DNA from: an uncultured Gammaproteobacteria bacterium
GTDB taxonomy: Bacteria > Pseudomonadota > Gammaproteobacteria > Pseudomonadales > Litorivicinaceae
Assembly: GCA_913042205.1 (NCBI GenBank)
Contig: CAJWIY010000006.1
Span: 1-62,706 of the forward strand
DNA: 62,706 bases
Reading direction: 5' to 3'
Of the stretch, positions 30,021-39,802 are shown in pieces. Made by a program: the position numbers and the translations under genes. Within the stretch, counting starts at the first letter, position 1. Each line of letters opens with the position of its first letter. The notes below the pieces were generated by a model. It ran no database searches. It saw only the letters and a list, made by a program, of their open reading frames with translations, and was not told where the DNA came from.

Positions 30021-30473
30021 GTGAATACGCTCAAGGACACACTTACCGAAGCCATGAAAGACGCCATGCGAGCGAAAGAGAAATTTCGTTTGGGCGTCAT
30101 TCGCATGGCACTTGCTGAAATAAAACGTGTTGAAGTAGATGAACGAATTGATGTTGATGACGCACGATGCCTCGCGATTATCGACAAAATGTCCAAGCAG
30201 CGACGTGACGCCGCCAAACAATTCACCGACGGCGGACGACAAGATTTAGCGGATATAGAACTCGCCGAACTGGAGCTGTTGAAAGAATTTCTTCCTGCAC
30301 AATTGTCAGAAATTGACATAATAACACTGGTTGACCAAGTGATTGCTGCAACAGCCGCTTCGGGGCCGCAGGGTATGGGGGTAGTCATGGGGCAATTGAA
30401 ACCCCAAGTGCAAGGTCGAGCTGACATGCAGGTTGTCAGCAATCTCGTCAGAAGTCGTCTAGTCAAATCCTAA
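30021..30473 (+). CDS. yqeY: GatB/YqeY domain protein
   Basis: A 150-residue, mostly helical protein related to the tail domain of GatB; its exact role is unknown, with tRNA-amidotransferase-like tRNA binding suggested for the fold. Features are LKDTLTEAMKDAMRAKEKF at the start, LEFL-type LLKEFLPAQLSE, and the GPQGMGVVMGQLKP segment. The start is GTG at 30021, 16 nt after rpsU. The rpsU-yqeY-dnaG context is the usual one. Confidence 0.92.
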   Translation: MNTLKDTLTEAMKDAMRAKEKFRLGVIRMALAEIKRVEVDERIDVDDARCLAIIDKMSKQRRDAAKQFTDGGRQDLADIELAELELLKEFLPAQLSEIDIITLVDQVIAATAASGPQGMGVVMGQLKPQVQGRADMQVVSNLVRSRLVKS

Positions 30474-30522
30474 GTCAAATTTTCAGATACACTCTGAAAA
30501 CAAACCCCTTTTTGGATTAAAT

Positions 30523-32409
30523 GTGGCAGGACGAATTCCGGATTCTTTTATCGAGACCTTAAATGACCGCGTCAATATTGTTGATGTGATCAGCGCCCGA
30601 GTACCCCTAAAAAAATCAGGACGCGAGTACCATGGAAAGTGTCCTTTTCACGACGATTCATCGCCCTCATTTTCTGTTAACCCTGACAAACAGGTCTATC
30701 ACTGCTTTGGCTGTGGCGCTTCCGGCGGTCTCATTACGTTCGTAATGGAATTTGATAAAATTGATTTCGTCAGTGCGATAGAAAGTTTAGCGTCTCTCGC
30801 AGGCCTCGAGGTACCAACAGAAAGGATGGATCAAGAGGCCGGTCATCGCCAAGCTCTGTATGCACTGATCAAAGACGCCGATCTTGCATTTCGAAAAGCT
30901 CTGAAATCTCACCCAGGTCGTGAAAAAGCAGTAAATTATCTAAAAGCACGCGGGCTTACTGGCACCATCGCACACCGCTTTGGGCTCGGCTATGCGCCCA
31001 GGGGTTGGAGTTTTTTAATCGATCACTTGGGGGGCAATACAACAGCCAAAAAGCAATTGCTCGAATGTGGCCTAACAGCGTCTAACCAACAAGGTCGAGA
31101 ATATGATCGATTTCGCGAACGTGTCATGTTTCCGATCCGGGACATCAGGGGCCGTACGATAGCCTTTGGCGGGCGTGTTTTAGACGACAGTAAGCCCAAA
31201 TACCTAAACAGCCCTGAAACCAAACTATTCCATAAAAGTGAAACGCTATACGGTCTCTATGAGGCTCGACAGGCATGTCGCTCTCTCGATCGCGTACTAG
31301 TCGTTGAGGGTTATATGGATGTTGTCGCCTTGGCCCAATATGGCATTGATTTCGCGGTCGCTACACTTGGCACTGCGCTTACCGGACGACACCTGGATCG
31401 ACTTAGCAGGCAGACAGGGCAGGTCATTGTGTGCTTTGATGGCGATCAAGCCGGGCGGACAGCTGCCAAAAGAGCCATCGATACGATGCTTCCTTTTTTG
31501 AGTGATGATTTCAGTATCCGCTTCTTATTTCTGCCTGATGGCCATGACCCTGATTCCTTAGTCCGAAACGAGGGAACTGACGCCTTCCTCACTCGATTAA
31601 CAGATGCCCTTCCAGCGTCTGAGGCTCTGATTGGATTATTGTCTGATGACGTTGATCTCACAAAGCTTGATGGGCGTGCACGCCTTACCGCACTTACCCT
31701 TCCTAAAATTTTAAAAATCCCAACCAGTATTTACAGGTCGCTTATGCTGGATACGTTGAGCAAATTATCGGGAACAAGACGATCCGACCTTGATGCGCGG
31801 TTGCACGATCTGCTTCTGCAACAGCCCTCAGACACGCAAATACCTGAAAACATCATAGATGTAAACAGATCAGATGAATCAAAATTGGCCAAGTTTAAAT
31901 CCTTAGGTTCCGATACAAAACCGGATGATCAGGAATTTAGAGACCACGTAAATGCCCCGATCAATTTTGAAGAGCCACAGCCTGATAGTGCGTCTGTAGA
32001 GTTTCCTGACCCAAGTAAACCCGAACCTCTTAGTAACCGGCTACTGTGGCTACTTTTACAAAAGCCAGATTTGTACTCTGAAACTATCGAAATTCCTGAA
32101 CGAAGCCAATTAAAAAATATCCAAGCCTTGGCACAAGTTATTAATTGGATAAGTGATAAAAATTGTCCGACTACTGCTAGTTTGATGGGTCACTTCACTG
32201 GAACCGACATTGGTCGATTACTATCCACGTTATTGAGTCGTTCGGCACTATTCAGCGAGAGTTCTTATAACTCGGAATTTGCAGACGGTGTCACTCAACT
32301 AAAGAAACAACTGATCACCGAATCCATGCAGCTTTTAGCCGAAGATGCCAAACAAGGAAAAATTTCTGCCAGCGATCTGCACGAGGCTCTCTCAGCACAC
32401 AAAAAATAG
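30523..32409 (+). CDS. dnaG: DNA primase
   Basis: Synthesises RNA primers for replication. The 628-residue protein has an N-terminal CHC2-type zinc finger (CPFHDD...HCFGCGASG), the TOPRIM region with VVEGYMDVVAL and CFDGDQAGRTA, and a C-terminal helicase-binding region. The start is GTG at 30523. It is longer than E. coli DnaG (581), mainly through an acidic, Pro/Asp-rich linker at about residues 430-500 (the NVIDVNR-type IIDVNRSDES region to PDPSKPEPL). That linker lies between the primase core and the DnaB-interaction domain and is probably disordered. Confidence 0.96.
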   Translation: MAGRIPDSFIETLNDRVNIVDVISARVPLKKSGREYHGKCPFHDDSSPSFSVNPDKQVYHCFGCGASGGLITFVMEFDKIDFVSAIESLASLAGLEVPTERMDQEAGHRQALYALIKDADLAFRKALKSHPGREKAVNYLKARGLTGTIAHRFGLGYAPRGWSFLIDHLGGNTTAKKQLLECGLTASNQQGREYDRFRERVMFPIRDIRGRTIAFGGRVLDDSKPKYLNSPETKLFHKSETLYGLYEARQACRSLDRVLVVEGYMDVVALAQYGIDFAVATLGTALTGRHLDRLSRQTGQVIVCFDGDQAGRTAAKRAIDTMLPFLSDDFSIRFLFLPDGHDPDSLVRNEGTDAFLTRLTDALPASEALIGLLSDDVDLTKLDGRARLTALTLPKILKIPTSIYRSLMLDTLSKLSGTRRSDLDARLHDLLLQQPSDTQIPENIIDVNRSDESKLAKFKSLGSDTKPDDQEFRDHVNAPINFEEPQPDSASVEFPDPSKPEPLSNRLLWLLLQKPDLYSETIEIPERSQLKNIQALAQVINWISDKNCPTTASLMGHFTGTDIGRLLSTLLSRSALFSESSYNSEFADGVTQLKKQLITESMQLLAEDAKQGKISASDLHEALSAHKK

Positions 32410-32476
32410 TGAAAGGTAAGATCAAATACGTGTATACTCCACCACCTTTTTCACATTACATTCCTTAGGTCATTTG

Positions 32477-34348
32477 ATGGCAGAAAAATCGTTAGATCAA
32501 GAACTTACACAAATCGAACAGCGTCAATCACGGCTGAAAGATCTAATAGCCAAAGGTAAAGAACAGGGTTATCTGACCTACGCTGAAGTCAACGACCACC
32601 TCCCAGAAGAAATTGCGGATCCCGATCAGGTTGAAGACATTATCCGCATGATCGGCGATATGGGAATCTCCGTCGGTGAGGAAGCACCTGATGATGATCA
32701 ACTTCTCCTTGGCGAAAATTCAAATCCCACGGACGACTCAGCTGCAGAAGAGGCAGCGGCCGCGCTTGCGTCTGTCGAAAACGATGTTGGAAGGACAACT
32801 GACCCTGTTCGGATGTATATGCGGGAAATGGGTACTGTCGAATTACTGACGCGCGAAGGCGAAATAATTATTGCTAAGCGGATCGAAGAAGGTATCCGCG
32901 AAGTCATGCAAGCCATGGCCTACTATCCCGGAATTGTCGAATCGGTTCTCGCCACCTACGACCGTATCGAGGCAGAGGAAGGTCGAATATCTGACCTATT
33001 GGCAGGATTCTTGGACCCCGATCCAGAAGATGAAACAACAGATACAGCAGGCTCAACGGAGGAATTGAGTGATAGGGACTTTGAGGATTCTAACGCTGAA
33101 GCCGGCGAAGATGATTCAGACGATGAAGAGGAAGGAGACACAGGCCCAGATCCTGAAGAAGTGAAAGCGCGATTCGAAACTCTTCGTGTTTACCTCGCTA
33201 AAGCTGAAAAGGTGATCACCAAAAAGGGACGTGACTCGAGAGAAGGCAAAGACGCGCTGTCGGCAATTGGTGACGTTTTTTCTTCATTAAAACTTACACC
33301 AAGGTTATTTGATGAACTCTGTATTGAGTTCCGCACTGTACTCGATTCTATTCGAAATCAAGAGCGCGAAATTCTGCGGCTGTGTACCAAACAAGGGAAG
33401 CTCGATCGGAAAATCTTTATTAAAGAATGGCATGGTAACGAGACTAATTTTGAATGGATTCCCGGGCTCGCGAGTAAAAAGAAATCCGAAAGATTAGAAG
33501 CAGTCATCCCAGAAGTACAACGTTGCCAAGCAAGGCTCCAGTCGGTTGCTGAAGGCGTTGGCATAACAATATCCGAGCTACGCGACATCAATCGTCGTCT
33601 TTCTATGGGCGAAGCAAAGGCACGCCGTGCTAAGAAAGATATGGTTGAGGCGAACTTACGACTAGTAATATCGATTGCAAAAAAATACACAAATCGAGGC
33701 TTGCAGTTCTTGGATCTCATTCAGGAAGGAAATATTGGGTTAATGAAAGCAGTCGACAAATTTGAATATCGTCGTGGTTACAAGTTTTCGACCTACGCGA
33801 CCTGGTGGATTCGTCAGGCGATAACCCGGTCTATTGCCGATCAAGCTCGCACGATTCGTATCCCGGTTCATATGATTGAGACGATCAATAAGCTGAACCG
33901 TATCAGCCGTCAAATGCTTCAGGAAATGGGGCGAGAACCGACTCCTGAAGAGCTTGGTGAACGTATGGAAATGCCCGAGGATAAAGTCCGCAAAGTGCTT
34001 AAAATTGCGAAAGAGCCAATCTCAATGGAAACCCCAATCGGTGATGATGAGGATAGCTCGCTAGGTGACTTTATTGAAGACATGACAATCTCATCACCTG
34101 TCGACTCTGCCACGGTTGAGGGGTTAACGGAGTCAACACGTCAAGTTTTGGCAAGTCTGACCGCTAGGGAAGCAAAAGTATTGAGAATGCGTTTTGGTAT
34201 TGATATGAATACCGACCACACCCTTGAGGAGGTAGGCAAACAATTTGACGTCACCCGAGAGCGGATCCGTCAGATTGAGGCCAAAGCACTTCGCAAACTC
34301 AGACACCCAAGTCGTTCCGATCACTTGCGATCATTCCTCGACGAATAA
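32477..34348 (+). CDS. rpoD: RNA polymerase primary sigma factor (sigma-70)
   Basis: Housekeeping sigma factor of 623 residues from the ATG at 32477 (a TTG one codon earlier is unlikely). Order of parts: region 1.1, region 1.2 ([11 protein letters not shown]), a long acidic non-conserved region at about 165-225 ([10 protein letters not shown]), region 2 ([26 protein letters not shown], cited in part, and [15 protein letters not shown]), region 3, and region 4 with [20 protein letters not shown] -10-like TATACT at 32433-32438 in the 67-bp gap after dnaG may be an extra rpoD promoter, but its -35 is weak. Confidence 0.97.
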   Translation: MAEKSLDQELTQIEQRQSRLKDLIAKGKEQGYLTYAEVNDHLPEEIADPDQVEDIIRMIGDMGISVGEEAPDDDQLLLGENSNPTDDSAAEEAAAALASVENDVGRTTDPVRMYMREMGTVELLTREGEIIIAKRIEEGIREVMQAMAYYPGIVESVLATYDRIEAEEGRISDLLAGFLDPDPEDETTDTAGSTEELSDRDFEDSNAEAGEDDSDDEEEGDTGPDPEEVKARFETLRVYLAKAEKVITKKGRDSREGKDALSAIGDVFSSLKLTPRLFDELCIEFRTVLDSIRNQEREILRLCTKQGKLDRKIFIKEWHGNETNFEWIPGLASKKKSERLEAVIPEVQRCQARLQSVAEGVGITISELRDINRRLSMGEAKARRAKKDMVEANLRLVISIAKKYTNRGLQFLDLIQEGNIGLMKAVDKFEYRRGYKFSTYATWWIRQAITRSIADQARTIRIPVHMIETINKLNRISRQMLQEMGREPTPEELGERMEMPEDKVRKVLKIAKEPISMETPIGDDEDSSLGDFIEDMTISSPVDSATVEGLTESTRQVLASLTAREAKVLRMRFGIDMNTDHTLEEVGKQFDVTRERIRQIEAKALRKLRHPSRSDHLRSFLDE

Positions 34349-34353
34349 TTTGT

Positions 34354-34429
34354 GTCCAAACCTTTGGATTTCTGCCTCATGCAAATCTGCTATTTGCTAG
34401 GTAGAAATTCGAGGTTGAATGTCCTCGAA
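34354..34429 (+). other. three successive small hairpins downstream of rpoD
   Basis: Three perfect inverted repeats follow the rpoD stop in a row. They are TCCAAA/TTTGGA with a 2-nt loop (34354-34367), GCAAAT/ATTTGC with a 5-nt loop (34381-34397), and TTCGAGG/CCTCGAA with an 8-nt loop (34408-34429). None is followed by a strong T-run, so they are not clear intrinsic terminators. They could stabilise the rpoD mRNA 3' end or belong to a small structured RNA. The match to a tRNA cloverleaf was tried and failed. Confidence 0.4.
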
Positions 34430-34477
34430 AACCATAGCTTTATCTCACCGGTTTACAGGTGAAAAGGGACCAGGAAC

Positions 34478-34918
34478 ATGCAAAAATTTCTAGCAAGCGA
34501 TGTCTTAGAACTGGCGTTTCTCGGTGCAGGATCTACTTTTGCGGATACCTCATGCGCAAAACAAAAGGTCGTATACCACGTCAACTACTGTGATGTTAAA
34601 AAAATCTATTGGCGCAATGCGTAACGCTCAAAATCATATAAATGCACTGGGTGAAGAAATCACGAGAATCGTTTCGTGCTTCACGGTAATGAAGTTGAGT
34701 TACTGGGAAAAGTTACTCAAGAGAGCCCGGATGCGGCAGACCATATTGATTTCTTGAGGAGCCAGCGCGTGAAATTCAATACCCGCGCAAATACCCTAAA
34801 GGGACGGAAGATTGCTTTTGACGATCTCCATTTTGCTGAAGAGGGTGATATTGTTCCCTCCGGTGTTGTGGAAATTGGCAAACTTCAGCAATACGGGTGT
34901 GTCTATCTCAGACCCTAA
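34478..34918 (+). pseudogene. DsrE-family protein, disrupted by two compensating frameshifts
   Basis: Pieces of one protein lie in two frames. Frame A from the ATG at 34478 gives a short N-terminus ending KQKVVYHVNYCDVKK, then runs into a stop. The next frame gives SIGAMRNAQNHINALGEEITRIV (to about 34668). Frame A resumes with VLHGNEVELLG...NTLKGRKIAFDD...EEGDIVPSGVVEIGKLQQYGCVYLRP, ending at 34918 (quoted in parts). Joined, the order matches exported or small DsrE/DsrF-like proteins of proteobacteria. The first shift coincides with a run of seven A near 34591-34597, the second lies near 34670. Either this is a pseudogene or the shifts are sequence errors or slippage. GGGACC and CAGGAAC precede the ATG. 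Confidence 0.75.
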
Positions 34919-34953
34919 AACTAAAAATGGTCAGATACCTGAGTAACGGGTGC

Positions 34954-36465
34954 TTACACAAAACTGTCAGCATATTCGTCCCGTAACAAATTTTTCTGGA
35001 CCTTACCCATGGTGTTTCTTGGCAGGGCTTCCAGCTGAACCCACCGGCGAGGGACCTTAAAGCCTGCTAGCTTCTTTCGACATCTAATCTCAAGGGCACC
35101 CATATCAAGTGTGCCCTCACCCACCAATACAGCAACAATACCTTCACCAAAATCGGAGTGTGGAACGCCTACCACAGCGCTCTCCACCACACCCGTCTGA
35201 TCGTTCAATACATCCTCAATTTCTTTTGGGTAAATATTTAAACCACCTGAGATAATGAGGTCTTTGCCTCGCCCGACGATCGACACGTAGCCGTCTTCAG
35301 ACAGCGTGGCCATGTCGCCCGTAATGAACCATTCGTCATTGAATTCGGCCGCAGTTTTTTCGGGCAATTTCCAGTAGCCTTTGAAAACATGATCCCCTTT
35401 CACCTCCAAAGAGCCAATTGCACCTCGCGATAACTCGGACCCATCCTCGTCTACAATTCTTACTTCAACCCCTGGTAGCGGTGGTCCAACAGAGCCGGGC
35501 CTGCGTTCGCCGCGCAAAGGATTAGAGCAACTCATCCCGGTCTCAGTCATCCCGTAGCGCTCAAGGATCCGCTGCCCTGTGCGGTCGAAGAACTCATCTG
35601 ATGTTTCAACCAACAAAGGCGCAGAACCGGAAATGAATAAGCGCATGTGACCGCAGATCTCTTGATCAAAACGTCGATCGGCTAGTAACCGAGTGTAGTA
35701 GGTAGGAACACCCATCATGACAGTTACGTCGGGCAGCACTGAAAGAACAGCGTCCAAATCAAATTTTGGCAACAATACGACAGAGCCGCCATGTATTAGA
35801 GCCAGATTCAGTGCCACAAAAAGACCATGCACATGGAATAATGGTAATGCATGCAACAGCACATCGTCGGCGCTGTAAGCCCAAGCTGCAGAAAGCATCG
35901 CTGCGTTTGAGATCAAGTTGTTATGAGTAATCATTGCACCTTTAGGCTTGCCAGTCGTTCCCGATGTATAGATTATCGAAGCGAGATCATCCGACCCACG
36001 AGGTACAATCGCCTCAACGGTCTTGCCTTCCGAGCTCGCTGCTAAAAATAAATCGAATAAGGAACCGCTTTTATCATCTAAAGTGAGAATTTCAAGCCCA
36101 GTCAAACTATGCTTTAAATTCTTCGCATGTCTCGCTCGGTCTCTCGAACATACATGTAACTTTGGCTCAGCATCAGTTAGGAAGTATTCGATCTCCGTAT
36201 CTGTGTAAGCAGAGTTCAGCGGCAAATACACCGCACCACAGCGCAGTACTGCGAGATAAAGGAGTACATTCATCCAGCCTTTGTCGATCTGCACAGAGAC
36301 GCGATCGCTCGGCTCGATACCCAAATCAAGCAGTACTGCGGCCAGAATTGCAGACTGGCTATCAAGATCAATTCCACTCAACTTTGCCCCGAAGGGAATA
36401 GTCAAAACAATCTGTTCAGCTTGTCGCCTCAAATTAGATTGAATGGAAGCGAACACGTTATGCAT
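34954..36465 (-). CDS. matB: malonyl-CoA synthetase (MatB-type AMP-forming ligase)
   Basis: ANL-superfamily acyl-CoA ligase of 503 residues. The AMP-binding motif IIYTSGTTGKPKGAMITHNN, GYWKLPEKTAAEF, the TGDMATLSEDGYVSIVGRGKD hinge region and the late catalytic lysine in PRNTMGKVQK are visible (cited in parts). The gene directly follows malonyl-CoA decarboxylase (8-nt overlap), which identifies malonate as the likely substrate; from sequence alone a related medium-chain or methylmalonate ligase is possible. It would make malonyl-CoA from imported malonate, ATP and CoA. It is the last gene of the TRAP/mat operon. Confidence 0.8.
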   Translation of the reverse strand: MHNVFASIQSNLRRQAEQIVLTIPFGAKLSGIDLDSQSAILAAVLLDLGIEPSDRVSVQIDKGWMNVLLYLAVLRCGAVYLPLNSAYTDTEIEYFLTDAEPKLHVCSRDRARHAKNLKHSLTGLEILTLDDKSGSLFDLFLAASSEGKTVEAIVPRGSDDLASIIYTSGTTGKPKGAMITHNNLISNAAMLSAAWAYSADDVLLHALPLFHVHGLFVALNLALIHGGSVVLLPKFDLDAVLSVLPDVTVMMGVPTYYTRLLADRRFDQEICGHMRLFISGSAPLLVETSDEFFDRTGQRILERYGMTETGMSCSNPLRGERRPGSVGPPLPGVEVRIVDEDGSELSRGAIGSLEVKGDHVFKGYWKLPEKTAAEFNDEWFITGDMATLSEDGYVSIVGRGKDLIISGGLNIYPKEIEDVLNDQTGVVESAVVGVPHSDFGEGIVAVLVGEGTLDMGALEIRCRKKLAGFKVPRRWVQLEALPRNTMGKVQKNLLRDEYADSFV

Positions 36466-37738
36466 CAGAAAGTTCCTTCAAAGGGGATCTAGTTATTTTT
36501 TTTAATAATTGTTGGATCTCTTTAGAGGTCGCAATTTGCCCGGATTCCATGAGCTTTTCATGATTACTGACAATGAGATCCAGCTCATAACGATAGTTGG
36601 CCATAAAGCCGAAACTTTGCTCGAGACCGCGAGCACTCAGATCCGCCTCCACATTGATCCGCTCGAGTGTTGCACCATTTCCCAAATGAAACTGGGCCAC
36701 CGGATCTCTCAATTTTGGGCCATCACCGTCGGTAAGATACTGCGCGACAATCGCCTTCAATTCCTGCTTATCGGCAGCCTCCTCGAATTGGCTCAAGAAC
36801 ATTTGACCATCAGACTCAAGCCAACGGCGAAGACCAGGGATAGGGGATAGCGTGACAAAATTCTTCAAGTTTGGATGTTGAGCCTGCAGAACGGATACAA
36901 CCTGCTTTATGAGAAGATTACCGAAGCTCACGCCGGCGAGGCCCGGCTGGCAGTTGTTAATCGAATAAAATACTGCGGTATCTGCGTCAACTGGTGAAAC
37001 GGGTAGCGTCTCAAGAAGGGGCGCAATCGCATCAGCCATTCCCTGCACAAGTGCGACTTCGACAAAAATCAGAGGCTCATCAGGAATAACAGGATGAAAA
37101 TACGCAAAACACAACCTATCTTCGGCGAGTCTTCGCCGTAAATCATCCCAGCCCTGTATCTCATGCACCGATTCGTACTGGATTAGTTTCTCCAACACCG
37201 TCGCAGACGTTTGCCAGTTAATCCGTTCCAACTCTAGAAAGCCTTTGTTAAACCAGGACGTAAAAAGATGAATGAAGTCTTGATCAATCGGCCCCAGCTC
37301 TGGATGGTCACGTGACAACTTACGTAGTTCTTCTCGCATCAGAATCAGTGTTTGTAGTCCGTTCGGCGCAGAATTTATGCGCCGAAATAGTTCCTGTCGT
37401 TTTGGCTCAGCAGCCTGATGCAAGGTCATTATTGCCGGTTCATTCAGAGAGGCCTGATAATCAATAATGGCGCGCTCAAGACGGTCCCGATCGGGACCAA
37501 ATTCATCAATCAATCGCCTAAAAAATTTCAAGTGATCAGCCCTGTCCAACGCCTGCCACGACGACACCACAGAGCCGGCAAGGGCAAGACCTGTCGCCTC
37601 ACCTCGCCTCGAAAGTACCGCATGGCAATGAGCTATCAAATCATCGAGCAGAATCCCCTCGGACTTTAAATCTAAAAGATCAAGCGCCTTTTCGGTCACT
37701 TGCTGAATCCACTTCTTGATTCCGCCACTCATTACCAT
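36458..37738 (-). CDS. matA: malonyl-CoA decarboxylase
   Basis: MLYCD/MatA family enzyme that converts malonyl-CoA to acetyl-CoA and CO2. Family stretches include the N-terminal helical domain with LIDEFGPDRDRL, FLELERINWQTSA, HPVIPDEPLIFVEVALVQGMADAI, VFYSINNCQPGLAGVSFGN and FVTLSPIPGLRRWL (parts quoted); the catalytic Ser/His region of the GNAT-like domain lies here. The best starts are ATG codons at 37738 or 37732; the ORF is open a few codons upstream into the maleate isomerase-like gene. Together with matB it completes conversion of malonate to acetyl-CoA. Confidence 0.9.
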   Translation of the reverse strand: MVMSGGIKKWIQQVTEKALDLLDLKSEGILLDDLIAHCHAVLSRRGEATGLALAGSVVSSWQALDRADHLKFFRRLIDEFGPDRDRLERAIIDYQASLNEPAIMTLHQAAEPKRQELFRRINSAPNGLQTLILMREELRKLSRDHPELGPIDQDFIHLFTSWFNKGFLELERINWQTSATVLEKLIQYESVHEIQGWDDLRRRLAEDRLCFAYFHPVIPDEPLIFVEVALVQGMADAIAPLLETLPVSPVDADTAVFYSINNCQPGLAGVSFGNLLIKQVVSVLQAQHPNLKNFVTLSPIPGLRRWLESDGQMFLSQFEEAADKQELKAIVAQYLTDGDGPKLRDPVAQFHLGNGATLERINVEADLSARGLEQSFGFMANYRYELDLIVSNHEKLMESGQIATSKEIQQLLKKITRSPLKELSDA

Positions 37739-37742
37739 TTTC

Positions 37743-38486
37743 TTATTCAAAGAGTGCGCCAAATCCAGACATATGCGTACCTAAGTCGAGCGCCTCCAGC
37801 ATTTGATGACCTGTCGCAACAGACGCGGAGAGGGTTGGTATGCCGGTTTTAGCTTGTAGCGCCGAAACTGCAGGTAGAGAGGGCATTTGTACGCAAGCTG
37901 ATGCGACCAGCGTATCGACGTTAGCCAAATTTAACCTGTCAACTAAGTCAACTGGCGCCATAGGATCTTGCCGTGCAACCTCAAGGTTGTCAGGAATTTC
38001 CAGACTAATCGCATCCAAAACCTCAAAACCTTCAGACTCAATATACTGACAGACCAAATCAGTGAGGGGTTTTCGATAAGGGGCTATCACAGCAATCCGC
38101 TTCGCATTCAGTGTCGATAGACCCTCAACCAATCCACCGGCAGAGCTAACCACCGGGCAGGGATGACCGTTATCGACTGTTACCTGGCGTAACCGCGCCT
38201 GACTATCTCTGTGATACCCGAGGCCCACTGACATTATAGCGACCAGACAGGCGTAGCCCATGACGTCCATAGACGCATCCGATAATTCAAGTACGCATCT
38301 GTCACTATCACGGTCCATTGAGGCCAATTCTTCCCTAGTCACCTGCTTCATCCGCATCCGACTAGAGTGGAAGGTGAACCGATCATCATAATGCTTTTCC
38401 CTGGCTCGAAATATCTCAGGAATTTCTGTCTCCATCGTCACGTTCGAACTGGGGACGATCTGACCTACTCTGTAGGGTCTGGTCAT
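37743..38486 (-). CDS. maleate cis-trans isomerase-like protein (Asp/Glu racemase superfamily)
   Basis: A 247-residue member of the Asp/Glu racemase fold. Key residues line up with characterised maleate isomerase: Asn15 in VPSSNVTMETE, Cys80 in MGYAC, Tyr137 in IAPYRKP and Cys198 in ASACVQMPSLP. The expected reaction is maleate to fumarate; arylmalonate decarboxylase is a relative with only one of the two cysteines, so two cysteines favour isomerase or racemase chemistry. It overlaps the TRAP large subunit by 4 nt (ATGA) and sits just upstream of malonyl-CoA decarboxylase, an unusual position in a malonate operon. True substrate unknown. Confidence 0.75.
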   Translation of the reverse strand: MTRPYRVGQIVPSSNVTMETEIPEIFRAREKHYDDRFTFHSSRMRMKQVTREELASMDRDSDRCVLELSDASMDVMGYACLVAIMSVGLGYHRDSQARLRQVTVDNGHPCPVVSSAGGLVEGLSTLNAKRIAVIAPYRKPLTDLVCQYIESEGFEVLDAISLEIPDNLEVARQDPMAPVDLVDRLNLANVDTLVASACVQMPSLPAVSALQAKTGIPTLSASVATGHQMLEALDLGTHMSGFGALFE

Positions 38487-39802
38487 GTAACCGCGGCCCC
38501 CATGAGCGCGTCAGGTAACCAGGTGGCAATTCCGGGGAATAAACAAAGGATCAATATGGCTATTATCATGCACGCTACGTAGGGCAATGAGCCTGTGAGA
38601 ATCGTCTTTAGAGGTATCTCAGGGGCGATCCCGTTGATAACGTAGAGATTTAAACCAACTGGCGGAGAGATTAATCCGATTTCCATGTTGATGGTGAGCA
38701 CCACGGCAAACCAATAAGGGTCGAAACCAGCCCCCAAAATAATCGGCATTAGTATGGGCGCCGCCATCAAAATGACGGCAACTGGCGGTAGAAAAAACCC
38801 GGCTACTAACAAAAAGATATTGATGTAGAACATCAAAACCCAACGATTTACCTCAAGCGTTCCGATCCAAGCTGCAATTGATTGAGTGATAAAAAGACTA
38901 GACAGCATGTAAGAAAATACGCCGGCAGCCGCAATGATAAATAAAATCATTACCGATTCTTTAGTGGAGTCTCTGAGCATGAACCATATAGTCCCTAAAT
39001 CGGTCATGCGGTAGATCACGATTGCCAAACCTAGACACAAGAGTGCTCCGACAGCGGCTGTCTCTGACGGGGTAGCTACGCCGCCATAGAGCGCGTAAAG
39101 AACGCCTAATATAACGAGAAGAAAAGGTACGACCCGAGGTAAGACCTCAAACTTTTCTTTCCAGCTGAAGGTCCTGCCGGCTAGGGCATCTATTCCACCC
39201 TGTCTCCACGTGGCAAAGATCGACCAAGCCATGAAAAGGCTAACAAGCAGAAGTCCTGGCAAAACACCCGCGATAAAAAGACGTCCGATTGAGGTCTCTG
39301 TGGCAATTCCATAAACGATCATTGTTATCGATGGCGGTATTAAGATCCCAAGCGTCCCTCCTGCCGCAATAGAACCGGCTGCGACTCCATCTGGAAAGTT
39401 TCGTTTACGCATTTCAGGGATGCCCATCTTCCCAATAGCCGCACAAGTCGCTGGGGAAGATCCAGACATGGCTGCAAATAAAGCACAAGCGCCAAGGTTT
39501 GAAACTACCAAACCCCCTGGGACTCTGGTTAACCATCGATCTAGCGCCTCATACAAATCGGCTCCCGCTCGGGTAGACGCGATCGCGGCACCCATCAAGA
39601 TAAACATCGGGATCGATAGAAGCGCAAAATTATCAAGCTTCCCAAACAATACCTCGGGAATTAACTCCAATGACCGGAAACCATCGAAGGTTAGCAAAAA
39701 GATCGCCGAGACCACCAAAAGCCCGTTCGCTACGGAGATTCCTGAAAACAAAATCAATATCGTGACGGTCGCAACTAACAGTCCTAGCACCAAAGGATCC
39801 AT
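38483..39802 (-). CDS. TRAP transporter large permease subunit (DctM family)
   Basis: Twelve-helix cation-coupled permease of 439 residues that carries a dicarboxylate delivered by the periplasmic binding protein. Family features include SIPMFILMG, SGSSPATCAAIGKMGIPEM, AAGGTLGILIPPSI and GLISPPVGLNLYV. Given the downstream malonate genes, it is comparable to the MatM component described for Sinorhizobium malonate TRAP transport. It overlaps the DctQ-type subunit by one base and the isomerase-like gene by 4 nt. Confidence 0.93.
   Translation of the reverse strand: MDPLVLGLLVATVTILILFSGISVANGLLVVSAIFLLTFDGFRSLELIPEVLFGKLDNFALLSIPMFILMGAAIASTRAGADLYEALDRWLTRVPGGLVVSNLGACALFAAMSGSSPATCAAIGKMGIPEMRKRNFPDGVAAGSIAAGGTLGILIPPSITMIVYGIATETSIGRLFIAGVLPGLLLVSLFMAWSIFATWRQGGIDALAGRTFSWKEKFEVLPRVVPFLLVILGVLYALYGGVATPSETAAVGALLCLGLAIVIYRMTDLGTIWFMLRDSTKESVMILFIIAAAGVFSYMLSSLFITQSIAAWIGTLEVNRWVLMFYINIFLLVAGFFLPPVAVILMAAPILMPIILGAGFDPYWFAVVLTINMEIGLISPPVGLNLYVINGIAPEIPLKTILTGSLPYVACMIIAILILCLFPGIATWLPDALMGAAVT

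Noticed and set aside
29957-30466. 169-codon open frame antisense to yqeY
   Set aside because: No recognisable domain, and it fully covers the conserved yqeY gene.
34349-34440. Possible tRNA after rpoD
   Set aside because: A T-arm-like stem and a following ACCA were seen, but no acceptor stem or anticodon arm could be built.
34524-34918. Two separate small genes of 77 and 80 codons
   Set aside because: They are overlapping frames of a single DsrE-family sequence; their residues join into one known family pattern.
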